From assembly GCF_004006395.2 (NCBI RefSeq), contig NZ_CP029758.2, positions 2,542,001 through 2,606,000 on the forward strand: DNA of 64,000 bases, read 5' to 3'. Below the pieces are notes generated by a model. The model saw only the letters and a list, made by a program, of their open reading frames with translations. It was not told the origin of the DNA and did no database searches. Origin of the DNA: Clostridium sp. AWRP. Its GTDB lineage: Bacteria; Bacillota; Clostridia; Clostridiales; Clostridiaceae. The position numbers and the translations under genes are program-made. Each line of letters opens with the position of its first letter. Position 1 is the first letter of the stretch. Shown in pieces: positions 32,063 through 41,276 of the stretch.

Positions 32063-32524
32063 TTATAACATTTTTAGATTAAATTTACAAATTTTATCAC
32101 CTTTTGCAATGCAATATGGTCTCTCCAGTTTCATACCAAAAGCCTCAAACAAAATATGATCTATTTCACAATATAGATGTCCTAACTCCATACCAGCTTT
32201 CCCATATTGTGACCATATGTCCCCCATAGGACAATAAGTAATTTCTGATTGATCATTATCTGAATATTTCCAGCCATTTGAAGGCATATCTCTAACGGCA
32301 GCATAGGTTCTAGGATTATTTAAATCCAAACCTTTTTCCTTTGCTTCAGCTTTCATCGCATCTACCCTTGCTTTGCCAAACTTCTTAACTGCAGATAAAA
32401 TTGCATCTTTTCCATTTTCTTCTCCCATTCTCTCAACCATTTCCTGTGCCATAAAATAATACAGTTCAGCCATAAGCTTTGCAAATTTAACTGCTGGTTC
32501 CTCATTACTTTTTAAATTACTCAT
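32063..32524 (-). CDS. L-2-amino-thiazoline-4-carboxylic acid hydrolase-like protein
   Basis: 153 residues. The protein has the compact shape of the ATC-hydrolase-like family: a helical N-terminus, ITYCPMGDIWSQYG, YCEIDHILFEAFGM and the C-terminal CIAKGDKICKFNLK. Two or three conserved Cys could bind metal or act as nucleophile. Family members are usually found beside redox or C-S/C-N cleaving enzymes and only a few have been shown to hydrolyse 2-aminothiazoline-4-carboxylate, so the true role here is open. It is encoded between the [2Fe-2S] protein and the flavoprotein. Confidence 0.65.
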   Translation of the reverse strand: MSNLKSNEEPAVKFAKLMAELYYFMAQEMVERMGEENGKDAILSAVKKFGKARVDAMKAEAKEKGLDLNNPRTYAAVRDMPSNGWKYSDNDQSEITYCPMGDIWSQYGKAGMELGHLYCEIDHILFEAFGMKLERPYCIAKGDKICKFNLKML

Positions 32525-32548
32525 TTTATTTACCTCCTCCTATATTTT

Positions 32549-32860
32549 TTATATAGTAACCAAATCCTTTACTTTTTTTCTCCCTTTTAAAGGCTCAAGG
32601 ACAATTTCATCGCCCTTCTCTATTACATGTGTACATGCAAGAGAAGGAGTACCATCAACCATAAGAGTGCATCTTCCACAAATTCCATGGCCACAGGCAC
32701 TGTGTTTGTAATAGCTCAAACTGCTGTCACAATGTTCCTGAATATAATCGAGAACATTCATTACAGTCCACTTTTCTTCAAAAATTACTGGAACATCAAA
32801 ACAGTCATAATGTTCACCTTCTTCTACTGTTGGTTCAAATCGATATACTTTTACTTTCAT
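32549..32860 (-). CDS. [2Fe-2S] ferredoxin-like protein, SdhB/FrdB N-terminal domain only
   Basis: 103 residues. VKVYRFEPTVEEGEHY opens as in SdhB/FrdB, and ACGHGICGRCTLMVDG then SLACTH gives the four [2Fe-2S] cysteines (C-x4-C-x2-C-x11-C). The normal C-terminal half with [4Fe-4S] and [3Fe-4S] clusters is missing. It probably passes electrons to the flavoprotein at 30248. The first gene of its operon, with SD GGAGGTATT. A 32-bp palindrome and the MarR gene lie just upstream. Confidence 0.85.
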   Translation of the reverse strand: MKVKVYRFEPTVEEGEHYDCFDVPVIFEEKWTVMNVLDYIQEHCDSSLSYYKHSACGHGICGRCTLMVDGTPSLACTHVIEKGDEIVLEPLKGRKKVKDLVTI

Positions 32861-32926
32861 TTTAATACCTCCAATTAATAAAATTTTTGAAAGCTAAATA
32901 TTTTATAGTTCGTAATAATTTATTAA

Positions 32927-32958
32927 AAAAAATTTGTTTGAATTCAAACAAATTTTTT
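32927..32958. promoter_or_regulatory. Perfect 32-bp palindrome: marR terminator and possible operator
   Basis: The sequence is symmetric about GAATTC with no mismatch over 16 bp per arm, core TTGTTTGAATTCAAACAA. It touches the last codon of the MarR gene and lies 67-98 bp upstream of the [2Fe-2S] gene. With A and T tracts it can terminate marR; its core also suits MarR dimer binding. Confidence 0.6.
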
Positions 32959-33394
32959 ACAAAGACTTTGCTAATCTCCTTAAAAATTTAATGAGAAATT
33001 GTTTTTCCTGATCATTTTCTGTTGCTTCCAAGTATTTTTTAGCAATTTCATAATCAAACTTCATATGTTCTCCTTGAACAATTTTGCCTTCATCAGTGAT
33101 TTCAAGATTAAATGAGCGTCTATCTTCTGGACTTATAACTCTCTTTACAATTCCACGCTTTTCAAGACGATTTATAACGCTTGTAAGTGTACTATTAGGG
33201 ATTTGCAATATATTAAGTAAATCCTTTATCTGTTTTCCTGGGTTTTCTGCTACTACTCTTAGAACTCTAAAATCAAGCATAGATATTTTTTTTGTTTTAT
33301 CTGAATAATCATTTAAAAATTTACTGTTAATCATTTTATATATCAGTTCATGTATAGCTTTATCAACAATTTTAATGTCCTCATCTTTTATCAT
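32957..33394 (-). CDS. MarR family transcriptional regulator
   Basis: 145 residues with the winged helix in the middle: GKQIKDLLNILQIPNSTLTS (recognition region), then VINRLEKRGIVKRVISPEDRR with the wing Arg/Asp. It probably represses the [2Fe-2S]/hydrolase/flavoprotein operon that starts 97 bp downstream in the same direction. TTCGTAATA-TTTAT stretches occur upstream of both its own gene (near 33412) and the operon (near 32908). Confidence 0.88.
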   Translation of the reverse strand: MIKDEDIKIVDKAIHELIYKMINSKFLNDYSDKTKKISMLDFRVLRVVAENPGKQIKDLLNILQIPNSTLTSVINRLEKRGIVKRVISPEDRRSFNLEITDEGKIVQGEHMKFDYEIAKKYLEATENDQEKQFLIKFLRRLAKSL

Positions 33395-33506
33395 AGCGCA
33401 TTTTCTTCCTTACTTCGTAATATTTATGTTATGTAACAATAGTAAAACATGTTATGAAATTTGTCAAGAAAATTTTATGATTTTTTATCAATTACTTTAA
33501 TATATT

Positions 33507-34379
33507 CTATCTATCAAAAATAAAAGATTTAACAACCCCAAAATATTCTCTTACACAATAATTAGGCAGCAGCAAATAGTTTACAGGGGCAGGAACACCC
33601 TCAACTCGAAAGCCATATCTTTTAGCTAAAAACTTAGCTCTAAAAACATGAAAATTACTTGTAATAACAGCTAATTGTATATTTTTCCTACCATCTATTT
33701 TCTTCAAAATCTCCCTAGTATATTTCATATTTTCCAAAGTATTTTTGGATTTTTCTTCCTTTATTATATCTTCATTCTTTACTCCATGCTGAACAAGGTA
33801 TATCCTCATAGCTTCTGCTTCCGATATATCTTCTCCACGTCCCTGTCCCCCTGAAGCAATGACTTTTATGCCTGGATTTTGTTCTATATATTTAAGTGCT
33901 TCTTGAGTCCTCTGAAGCTGAACTAGAAGCATATTTCTTCCGCTGATCCCACCACCTAAAATCATAATATAATCAGGTTTCTTATTATGACCTTCATTAG
34001 CACTTACAAAAATGCATCCTTCAACAAAAATAAATGAAATAGCAATTATGGATATAAAAACTTTTAAAACTGTCAAAAATCTTTTCACCACTTTATTAAA
34101 ATTATTTTCATAAAACTTTATTTTATAAATTCCTAGGATTACACAAACAATTCCGAACATAACAAAAAATTCTGAAAAATTCACAAACCTGCTAAATACT
34201 ATGAAACAACTAATAAAATATAGTATGTTTACTATTCCAAAGGCAACTAAAAGGTATCCTATACCCTTGTGATCTTTTAAATTTTTCACGCTAAACACCA
34301 TCCTAAAACATAATATTTTACTACTAAATATCCCTCCAAAATTATATTTACTAGATTTTTCATTTTTACACATTTTCAT
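33507..34379 (-). CDS. YdcF/SanA-like DUF218 membrane protein
   Basis: 290 residues. Three or four hydrophobic segments occupy roughly residues 40-135, then the DUF218 domain: YIMILGGGISGR, VIASGGQGRGEDISEAEAM, SKNTLENMKY and ITSNFHVFRAKFLAKRYGF. This family binds nucleotide-like ligands and is often linked to cell-envelope integrity (SanA/ElyC). It is monocistronic, following the terminator at 34442-34471. No functional link with its neighbours is evident. Confidence 0.82.
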   Translation of the reverse strand: MKMCKNEKSSKYNFGGIFSSKILCFRMVFSVKNLKDHKGIGYLLVAFGIVNILYFISCFIVFSRFVNFSEFFVMFGIVCVILGIYKIKFYENNFNKVVKRFLTVLKVFISIIAISFIFVEGCIFVSANEGHNKKPDYIMILGGGISGRNMLLVQLQRTQEALKYIEQNPGIKVIASGGQGRGEDISEAEAMRIYLVQHGVKNEDIIKEEKSKNTLENMKYTREILKKIDGRKNIQLAVITSNFHVFRAKFLAKRYGFRVEGVPAPVNYLLLPNYCVREYFGVVKSFIFDR

Positions 34380-34441
34380 TATATACTATATCAAAGCAAT
34401 TATAATAATAAAGATATAATGTTTAATAAAAATACTACAAA

Positions 34442-34478
34442 AAACCTCTTCGTGAAAACACAAAGAGGTTTCTTTTTT
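34442..34478 (-). terminator. Terminator of the Cys-rich protein gene
   Basis: AAACCTCTT pairs with AAGAGGTTT around a partly paired loop, with T runs on both sides. It lies 30 nt after the stop codon of 34507-34857. Confidence 0.8.
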
Positions 34479-34506
34479 GTGACTATGCTTTATCAATAAA
34501 TTATTT

Positions 34507-34857
34507 TTACATAGTACTCATTCTTCTGCACTCATCAGCACATTGACGACATGCATCTGCGCACATTCTACAGTGTTCATCATTGAATTTGCTGCATTCT
34601 GATGCACATTCATCACAAGTTGTTGCACACAAATTGCAAATATCATTTACATGATATCCTCTTCTAGCCATGGCAGTTGCAGCTGTTCTACAAATTTCTG
34701 CACAATCAACTAAATCAACTATACAATGTTCTCTTGCCTTTACATCTGGCTCTGACAGACACATTCTGAAACATTCCTCACATAATTGCATACATTTATT
34801 GCAAGAATCAATACATGATTGATACTGAGCATTTGGAGCCATTAAAGTTGAATTCAT
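34507..34857 (-). CDS. Cys-rich four-helix-bundle protein (DUF326/Csp-like, probable copper storage)
   Basis: 116 residues with about 18 cysteines in CxxxC/CxxC spacing, for example CIDSCNKCMQLCEECFRMC and CNLCATTCDECASECSKF, ending CRMCADACRQCADECRRM. This is the pattern of the copper-storage four-helix bundle family, in which Cys line the interior and bind many Cu(I) ions. There is no signal peptide, so it is cytosolic. It is monocistronic with a strong SD. Binding of another thiophilic metal is possible. Confidence 0.82.
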   Translation of the reverse strand: MNSTLMAPNAQYQSCIDSCNKCMQLCEECFRMCLSEPDVKAREHCIVDLVDCAEICRTAATAMARRGYHVNDICNLCATTCDECASECSKFNDEHCRMCADACRQCADECRRMSTM

Positions 34858-35206
34858 AATATAAACCCTCCTTAAAACTTTTATGTCTACATTTTATTTT
34901 GCTCTAAATATTTGACTTTATGCAGTTAATAGCATCTCTATATTTTATAAAAGCCCTCAATAAACAATTTTATGACTAAATTTTAAAAAATATTAACAAG
35001 TATAGCATAATTGTTACAATATATTTGAAAATATATACTTCTTTTCAAATATAATTGAGTTAAAATTTCCCTTATGATATGGTAGAAAGGGGTTTTTATA
35101 ATACTAAACTAATTGCACTTTTGTATGTACAAAGCATAAATAATATACGCAATCCACATTAATATTAAAGAATCCATATAATAACATTTGAAAAGGGGTA
35201 ATTTAG
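34858..35206. other. Intergenic region (349 bp)
   Basis: Separates divergent genes, so promoters for both must lie here. A hairpin ATATTTGAAAA/TTTTCAAATAT (35021-35052) is visible. I see no RNA gene or recognised regulator site. Confidence 0.4.
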
Positions 35207-37255
35207 TTGAATTTAAGGAATATGCAAGGAAAAATTTTAGCATGTATCTTACCATTAGTTTTACTTGGAACATTTATAGTATCCTTTATTGGATATACTA
35301 ATTCTAAAAACATGATCAATGATCAAATTGATGAGAAAATGGACTACAAGTTACACGAGTCTGTAGAAAATATGCAGAAACTTCTATTAAAGAATGGTAA
35401 AGTAGCTGAAACTCTGGCCAAGGTAGCCGAGACTTCAGGCAGTAGTTTCAGCCCAGATGCTTATAAATCCTTATTGGAAAACTTTGTAAAAACTAATGAA
35501 GAAACATATGGATCAGGAGTCTGGTATGAACCAAATAAATATAGTGCAAGCCAAAAATACTATGGTCCCTATGCATATAAAAATAACGGTAATGTAAAAT
35601 ATACAGATGAGTATAGTAATGAAACTTATAATTATTTTAAGTATGATTGGTATAAAAACGCAAAAAATACTAATAAGAGTTTAGTTTGGTCTCTACCATA
35701 CTATGATGATACTAGTAAAGTTACCATGGTTACTGCAGCATCACCTTTCTACGATCAAAACAAACAGTTTATTGGTGTTACTACAGCAGATATGGATTTA
35801 ACCAGTCTACAAAAGGCTATACAAGACATGAAATTTGGTACAAGTGGTAGAGCATTTCTTTTAAGTAGTGATGGAACATACATATCATCCCCAGATAAAA
35901 ACAAAATTATGAAAGTTAAGATTTCAAATGACAGTAATAGTAGTTTAGCAGCTATTGGAAATGACATTGTAAAACAGAAAAGTGGTGAAAACACTTTCTA
36001 CCAAAATAATGATAAATATAGAGTATATTATACTACAGTCCCAGAAACAGGATGGACAATAGCCATAACTATTTCTCAATCAGAATTATATGCTCCACTT
36101 AAATCTTTCCTTTTTAAAACAATAATTACATTTTTAATAATTATTGCATTAAGCATATTTGTAGCAATCTGCTTTAGTAGACAAATTAGGAAAAACATAT
36201 CAAAAGTTAATGAATTAGTACATGCTGTTTCTAAGGGAGATTTAACAAAAACATTAGAAATAAACACAAAAGATGAGTTAAATATTATGAGTAAAAATTT
36301 AAATAGTATGACTGAAGGCTTAAAAAATATGATTTCAGGGGTCTCTGAAAGTATAGAACAGATAGTTTCTATTTCAGAGGAATTAGCTGCTAGTTCGGAG
36401 CAGACAGAAACCACTGCAAGTCAAATAGCAACATCCGTTTCTCATATAGCTGAAGGCAGCAGCAGCCAAGTTGCAGATGCAGATAAAACAGTAAATAGTA
36501 TGACCAATATTTATGGAGATATAGATAAAATATCCGAAAAGGTACAAGACGTTACAAATCATTCTGTTGAGACTTATAAAAAAGCAGAAGAAGGTACAAG
36601 TGTGGTAAATAATGCTGTAGAACAAATGGAAATCATAGATAATAATACTACAGTATTATCAAAAGTTGTAAATATATTAAATAGTAAATCAGGAGAAATA
36701 GGAAATATAAGTTCTATTATCATAGATGTATCGGAACAAACTAATTTACTTGCCTTAAATGCAGCTATAGAAGCTGCCAGAGCCGGAGAACATGGAAAAG
36801 GATTTGCCGTTGTAGCAGAAGAAGTAAGAGTATTAGCAGAACAGTCATCTAATTCATCTACTCAAATCAATGTACTTATTAAAGAAATACAAAATGAAAT
36901 TCAAAAAGCAGTTACTTCCATGCAAGAAAGCAGCAAATCAGTTAAAGTGGGTATTAATTTAGTTAAAAATACAGGATCTTCTTTTGATGAAATATTAAAA
37001 GATATAAGTAGTGTTTCTGATCAAATACAATATGTAGCTAAGGGAGTAAACCAAATTACAACTTCAATACAGGATATGGTTAATTCAGTAAACAAAATAT
37101 CAGATATTTCTAAGGAGTCATCAGAAAGTATACAAAGTATAGCAGCTTCCTCAGAAGAACAAATGGCTATTATGAAGGAAGTAGCAGAAGTATCAGAGAA
37201 TTTATCTAATATGGCTGTAAAATTAGGCTCAGATATAAATACGTTTAAGCTATAA
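35207..37255 (+). CDS. Methyl-accepting chemotaxis protein with dCache sensor
   Basis: 682 residues, start TTG with GAAAAGGGG upstream. A transmembrane helix at about 10-28, an extracellular double-Cache domain to about 290 (VWSLPYYDDTSKVTMVTAAS and FIGVTTADMDL are Cache landmarks), a second membrane helix near 300-322, HAMP (VNELVHAVSKGDLTKTLE) and the signalling hairpin with EQTNLLALNAAIEAARAGEH and GKGFAVVAEEVRVLAEQS. It senses small molecules such as amino acids or carboxylates and signals to CheA. Monocistronic, followed by a strong terminator. Confidence 0.93.
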   Translation: MNLRNMQGKILACILPLVLLGTFIVSFIGYTNSKNMINDQIDEKMDYKLHESVENMQKLLLKNGKVAETLAKVAETSGSSFSPDAYKSLLENFVKTNEETYGSGVWYEPNKYSASQKYYGPYAYKNNGNVKYTDEYSNETYNYFKYDWYKNAKNTNKSLVWSLPYYDDTSKVTMVTAASPFYDQNKQFIGVTTADMDLTSLQKAIQDMKFGTSGRAFLLSSDGTYISSPDKNKIMKVKISNDSNSSLAAIGNDIVKQKSGENTFYQNNDKYRVYYTTVPETGWTIAITISQSELYAPLKSFLFKTIITFLIIIALSIFVAICFSRQIRKNISKVNELVHAVSKGDLTKTLEINTKDELNIMSKNLNSMTEGLKNMISGVSESIEQIVSISEELAASSEQTETTASQIATSVSHIAEGSSSQVADADKTVNSMTNIYGDIDKISEKVQDVTNHSVETYKKAEEGTSVVNNAVEQMEIIDNNTTVLSKVVNILNSKSGEIGNISSIIIDVSEQTNLLALNAAIEAARAGEHGKGFAVVAEEVRVLAEQSSNSSTQINVLIKEIQNEIQKAVTSMQESSKSVKVGINLVKNTGSSFDEILKDISSVSDQIQYVAKGVNQITTSIQDMVNSVNKISDISKESSESIQSIAASSEEQMAIMKEVAEVSENLSNMAVKLGSDINTFKL

Positions 37256-37277
37256 AATAATTGAACATATTATAAAA

Positions 37278-37325
37278 GAACGTGCCTAGATTAGTGTAAA
37301 TTAAATCTAGGCACGTTCCTCTTTT
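37278..37325 (+). terminator. Terminator of the dCache chemoreceptor gene
   Basis: A 15-bp stem GAACGTGCCTAGATT/AATCTAGGCACGTTC followed by CTCTTTT, 22 nt after the stop. Confidence 0.85.
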
Positions 37326-37430
37326 AACTTATTAATTGTTCATCTTATTTAACATATTACTTACTTGACAGAAGCTGTAATAAAACTTATTGTATAAATA
37401 CATACAAATTTAATGAAAGAAGGAACATAA

Positions 37431-37955
37431 ATGAAAAATCCTATAGTTACAATTGAAATGGAAAACGATAAATTAATAAAAATAGAACTTTATCCCGGCA
37501 CCGCCCCAAATACAGTAAATAATTTTATATCATTAGTTAAAAAGGGATTTTATAATGGTACAATTTTTCACAGGATTATACCTGGATTCATGATTCAAGG
37601 AGGAGATCCTGAAGGTACAGGAATGGGCGGCCCAGGTTACTCAATTAAGGGTGAATTTTCAGCAAATAATTTTGAAAATAATTTGAAACATGAAAAAGGT
37701 GTAATCTCCATGGCTAGAACTATGGCTCCTAATTCTGCAGGCTCTCAATTTTTTATAATGACAGATAATGCGCCTCACCTTGATGGCCAGTATGCTGCTT
37801 TTGGAAAAGTTGTAGAAGGGATTGATGCAGTAGATGAAATCGTAGCACAAGAAAGAGATTACAACGATAAACCTTATGAAGACCAAAAGATGAAAAACGT
37901 AACTGTAGATACTTTTGGCAAAGAATACGATGAACCACAAAAGACAAATGATTAA
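37431..37955 (+). CDS. Cyclophilin-type peptidyl-prolyl cis-trans isomerase
   Basis: 174 residues, a single cyclophilin domain without signal peptide. FHRIIPGFMIQGGDPEGTG, GVISMARTMAPNSAGSQFFI and APHLDGQYAAFGKV hold the catalytic Arg, Phe, Gln and His of the family; Trp of the cyclosporin pocket is replaced. It assists folding of cytosolic proteins. SD GAAGGAAC. The next gene begins 29 bp downstream and may be co-transcribed. Confidence 0.93.
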   Translation: MKNPIVTIEMENDKLIKIELYPGTAPNTVNNFISLVKKGFYNGTIFHRIIPGFMIQGGDPEGTGMGGPGYSIKGEFSANNFENNLKHEKGVISMARTMAPNSAGSQFFIMTDNAPHLDGQYAAFGKVVEGIDAVDEIVAQERDYNDKPYEDQKMKNVTVDTFGKEYDEPQKTND

Positions 37956-37984
37956 AATAAATAATTAGGTTAGGAGATAAATAT

Positions 37985-38506
37985 ATGGTTTTTTTCGGAC
38001 ACCTTGGCCCCACAACAGCAGTTTTCAAATTCTATGAAAAGATGAGTAAAAGAGAAACAATTGATTATAGATTTGTTCTTGTTGGGGCAATACTTCCTGA
38101 CCTCATAGATAAGCCCATAGGAGCATTTCTATTTAGAGATACCTTCCATAATAGTCGTATATTTGGACATACCCTTTTATTTTCCCTTTTGCTCCTATTA
38201 ATAGGTATAGGTCGTATTAAAAGAAATAAAGGGAACCGTGTTTTCACACTTGGAATTTCAACCTCAATCCATCTAATGCTTGACAGTATGCAGCTTTATA
38301 AAGGAATACTTTTTTGGCCATTTTTAGGATTCAAATTTCCTGAAAGACCAGAAGGAAATTGGGCAGAAGGAACACTTCAAAGACTTCTTACAGATCCCTC
38401 CTATTACCTAACTGAGATAGTAGGATTTGTAATTATTATGTATTTTTTTATAAAGCTTATAAAAAATAAAAGGTTAAATGAATTCATACGAAATGGTAAA
38501 CTCTAA
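37985..38506 (+). CDS. Membrane-bound metal-dependent hydrolase-like protein (YdjM/DUF457-type)
   Basis: 173 residues. GHLGPTTAVF, VGAILPDLIDKPIGAF, FHNSRIFGHTLLFSLLLL and SIHLMLDSMQ give the His/Asp pattern of the LexA-binding, membrane-bound metal-dependent hydrolase family. Two to three hydrophobic segments are present. Function in this family is poorly known; phospholipase-C-like folds have been suggested. It follows the cyclophilin gene closely. Confidence 0.7.
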   Translation: MVFFGHLGPTTAVFKFYEKMSKRETIDYRFVLVGAILPDLIDKPIGAFLFRDTFHNSRIFGHTLLFSLLLLLIGIGRIKRNKGNRVFTLGISTSIHLMLDSMQLYKGILFWPFLGFKFPERPEGNWAEGTLQRLLTDPSYYLTEIVGFVIIMYFFIKLIKNKRLNEFIRNGKL

Positions 38507-38546
38507 TCAAATTCAGCATTCTAAATCAAGTAATTCATCAGATAAG

Positions 38547-38577
38547 AAAACATGCGATTATATTCGCATGTTTTTTT
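38547..38577. terminator. Bidirectional terminator
   Basis: AAAACATGCGA/TCGCATGTTTT stem with a T7 run on the plus strand and an A-rich 5' flank. It separates the convergent hydrolase-like and chemoreceptor genes. Confidence 0.85.
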
Positions 38578-38609
38578 ATGATACTTAGAACTTATAAATT
38601 TTTAAATAT

Positions 38610-40325
38610 CTATACGATAAATTTGTGAATCATTTCATCAAGATTTTGTGCAAGTTCCGATTGAGTTTGTGCAGATTTTGCTATATCCTGTATTGCAGTG
38701 GAAACTTCACTTACACTGCCTAATATTTCTTCAGATCCTGATGCAGATTCTTGCGTAGTTGAGGATATATTATCAATAGCTGCCGTTACTTGCTCTACAG
38801 TTTGACTCATTTTGTTTGAAGCTGATGCTATACCTACAGCCATATTATTCATAAATTCAGAATCCCTATCATAGGCTATACCTGTTTCCAGAAGCAGTTT
38901 CTGACTTGGTTTTACATTATCATTTATGTACTCCAGTATATCTTTTGCACTGTTAGATAAATTATTAAAAGCATCTTGAACTTGTACTACCATACCCTGA
39001 ATTTGTGTAACCGCCTTTGCTGATTCCTCTGACAGTCCCCTTACTTCTTCCGCTACTACTGCAAATCCTTTACCATGTTCTCCTGCACTAGATGCCTCTA
39101 TAGCTGCATTTAAAGCCAATAAACTTGTCTGTTCTGCTATATCTCCTATGGAATCAGCCATTACTTTTACCTTATCAACAACTTTTCCTGCTTCTATGGC
39201 ATTTATAATGTTATCATACTTTTCACTATAAATTTTATCTCCATTTTCTATATCTGCTTTAGCCTTAGTTTTCACCTCAGCTGCCCGTGCTTTTATTTTC
39301 TTTACTGAAGATGATGCGTTATCAGCCTTATTTGCAAGTTCAGCTGTAGTTGAGTTTATTTTCTGAACAGCAGCATCCACTTCTTCCGTTACAGTACTTA
39401 AATTTTCATTTCCCTTTGCTATTTGTTCAGTGGACTCATTTACAGTTTCTATGCTAGCATAAACTTCTTCTGTTGTTGCAGACAGTTCTTCACTAGAAGC
39501 ACTTATATCTGTAGAACTATTACTAATTTGTAAAATTAAATTTCTTACATTCTCTGCTGACTTGTTTAAAGCTTCAGCAAGCTTACCAATTTCGTCGTTA
39601 CTCTTAACATCTATTTTTTGTGTTAAGTTCCCTCTTCCAATAACTTCTCCAAATTGTAATATTTTCTTTACTTCCTCCGACATCAGCTTAGCTATTAGTA
39701 TTCCCAGTAAGACAGAAACAACCATCCCTAAAACAGTTACAATTACAATAAAAATGGAAGCACTCGCTGTCATTTTATCGTTAGATGTATCCTTCTCATC
39801 AGCCCACTTAACATTAAGATTAATCATGTTATCTATTTGACTATTCATTTTTTTCCTTACGGGGGTAACTTTAGGGAAAATCTTAAGTGCTTCATCGTAG
39901 TTATTTTCACTAACAAGGTTTATAACTTGCTCATAAATGTCTCCATATTCATTTACTGACTTTTTTAGTTCTGAAAATAACTTTCTATCTTCATCCTTTG
40001 TAATAGAACTTTCATAATTATTCATAATTTTAGTATTATCTTCTTTTGCATTAGCTATCTCCTTTTTTATACTATCAAGTTCATTTCTATTTCTTTTATA
40101 TACAAGAGAAATTAGATCTGCCCTAATTTCCATTTGATTGTCCTTTAAAGCTCTAATATCATTTATACCAACTAAATTTTCATTATGCATATCAGCTGCA
40201 TTTTTACCTATTTGTTTTATATATCCTCCTCCAATTATACCTACTATTATTATAAATAAAGATGTTAAAATAGATATTGACATTATTTTTTGAACCATTT
40301 TTAAATTGTTAAACCACTGTTTCAT
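38610..40325 (-). CDS. Methyl-accepting chemotaxis protein with four-helix-bundle sensor
   Basis: 571 residues. Membrane helix at about 10-32, periplasmic-type four-helix-bundle domain (about 33-190, NLVGINDIRALKDNQMEIR), second membrane helix (about 191-213), HAMP with EVIGRGNLTQKIDVKSNDEI, and the signalling tip EQTSLLALNAAIEASSAGEH. The tip has SS where AR is usual. ATG start with SD AGGGAG. Monocistronic; the ligand is unknown. Confidence 0.92.
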   Translation of the reverse strand: MKQWFNNLKMVQKIMSISILTSLFIIIVGIIGGGYIKQIGKNAADMHNENLVGINDIRALKDNQMEIRADLISLVYKRNRNELDSIKKEIANAKEDNTKIMNNYESSITKDEDRKLFSELKKSVNEYGDIYEQVINLVSENNYDEALKIFPKVTPVRKKMNSQIDNMINLNVKWADEKDTSNDKMTASASIFIVIVTVLGMVVSVLLGILIAKLMSEEVKKILQFGEVIGRGNLTQKIDVKSNDEIGKLAEALNKSAENVRNLILQISNSSTDISASSEELSATTEEVYASIETVNESTEQIAKGNENLSTVTEEVDAAVQKINSTTAELANKADNASSSVKKIKARAAEVKTKAKADIENGDKIYSEKYDNIINAIEAGKVVDKVKVMADSIGDIAEQTSLLALNAAIEASSAGEHGKGFAVVAEEVRGLSEESAKAVTQIQGMVVQVQDAFNNLSNSAKDILEYINDNVKPSQKLLLETGIAYDRDSEFMNNMAVGIASASNKMSQTVEQVTAAIDNISSTTQESASGSEEILGSVSEVSTAIQDIAKSAQTQSELAQNLDEMIHKFIV

Positions 40326-40556
40326 TAAAATTCGTCTCCCTTCACAATTTAACGACCTATTTCAATATTCGATATTTTTCTGGAATACTTTACAATTGAG
40401 CTCATATTTTACATTTGTATTCATATTTTATATCTTATTACACCTTAATATTAAATTCACTTATTAATACAATTTATTTTAAAGCATTGTTTTTTTGTTA
40501 AAATTTTGATTTTTATTTGATATTCTCTTCTTGTACATAAGGAAGGAGTATTAATT

Positions 40557-41276
40557 ATGGAAAAAGATTATTTATTGGAAACCCAAAAATTAACGAAAGT
40601 ATTTAAAAAGGATTGTGCTGTAAATGAACTTGACATTTCAATTCCAAGGAATCACATTTACGGACTTCTTGGTGCTAATGGTGCAGGAAAATCCACTACA
40701 TTAAAAATGCTAACAGGACTGTTAAAGCCAACTTCAGGTAAAATCATTTTTGATGGTCATATATGGACCCGTAAGGATTTAAGAAATATTGGTGCTTTAA
40801 TTGAACAGCCTCCTATTTATGGAAATTTAACTGCAGAGGAAAATCTAAAAGTTCATACCACCCTTTTAGGATTACCTAACAAACGTATTAAGGAAGTACT
40901 AAAAATTGTAGACTTAACAGATACAGGGAAAAAGGAAGCTAAAAATTTCTCTATGGGAATGAAACAACGTTTAGGAATTGCCACTGCAATCTTAAATCAT
41001 CCTAAGTTACTCATACTAGATGAACCAACTAATGGATTAGATCCTATTGGTATTCAAGACTTACGGAAACTCATAAAATCCTTTCCTGAGGAAGGGATGA
41101 CTGTAATACTATCCAGCCACATTTTAGCAGAAGTAGAGCAGATCGTAGATTATGTTGGAATTATGAGCCATGGCATATTAGGTTACCAAGGAAAAGTTAA
41201 TCCAGGTGAAGATTTAGAAGAACTATTTATGAGTGTCGCAGAAAAAACTACTAGAGGAAGAAGGATTGCCCGATGA
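40557..41276 (+). CDS. Lantibiotic-immunity-type ABC transporter ATPase (LanF/BcrA-like)
   Basis: 239 residues. Walker A GANGAGKST, signature FSMGMKQRLGIA and Walker B LLILDEPTNGLDP. The Q-loop position reads LIEQPPIYGNLTAEENL, the E-loop (Glu for Gln) typical of lantibiotic ABC exporters. It would power expulsion of a lanthipeptide from the membrane with the LanE/LanG-like permeases next to it. SD AAGGAGTA. It overlaps the next gene by 4 bp (ATGA). Confidence 0.87.
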   Translation: MEKDYLLETQKLTKVFKKDCAVNELDISIPRNHIYGLLGANGAGKSTTLKMLTGLLKPTSGKIIFDGHIWTRKDLRNIGALIEQPPIYGNLTAEENLKVHTTLLGLPNKRIKEVLKIVDLTDTGKKEAKNFSMGMKQRLGIATAILNHPKLLILDEPTNGLDPIGIQDLRKLIKSFPEEGMTVILSSHILAEVEQIVDYVGIMSHGILGYQGKVNPGEDLEELFMSVAEKTTRGRRIAR

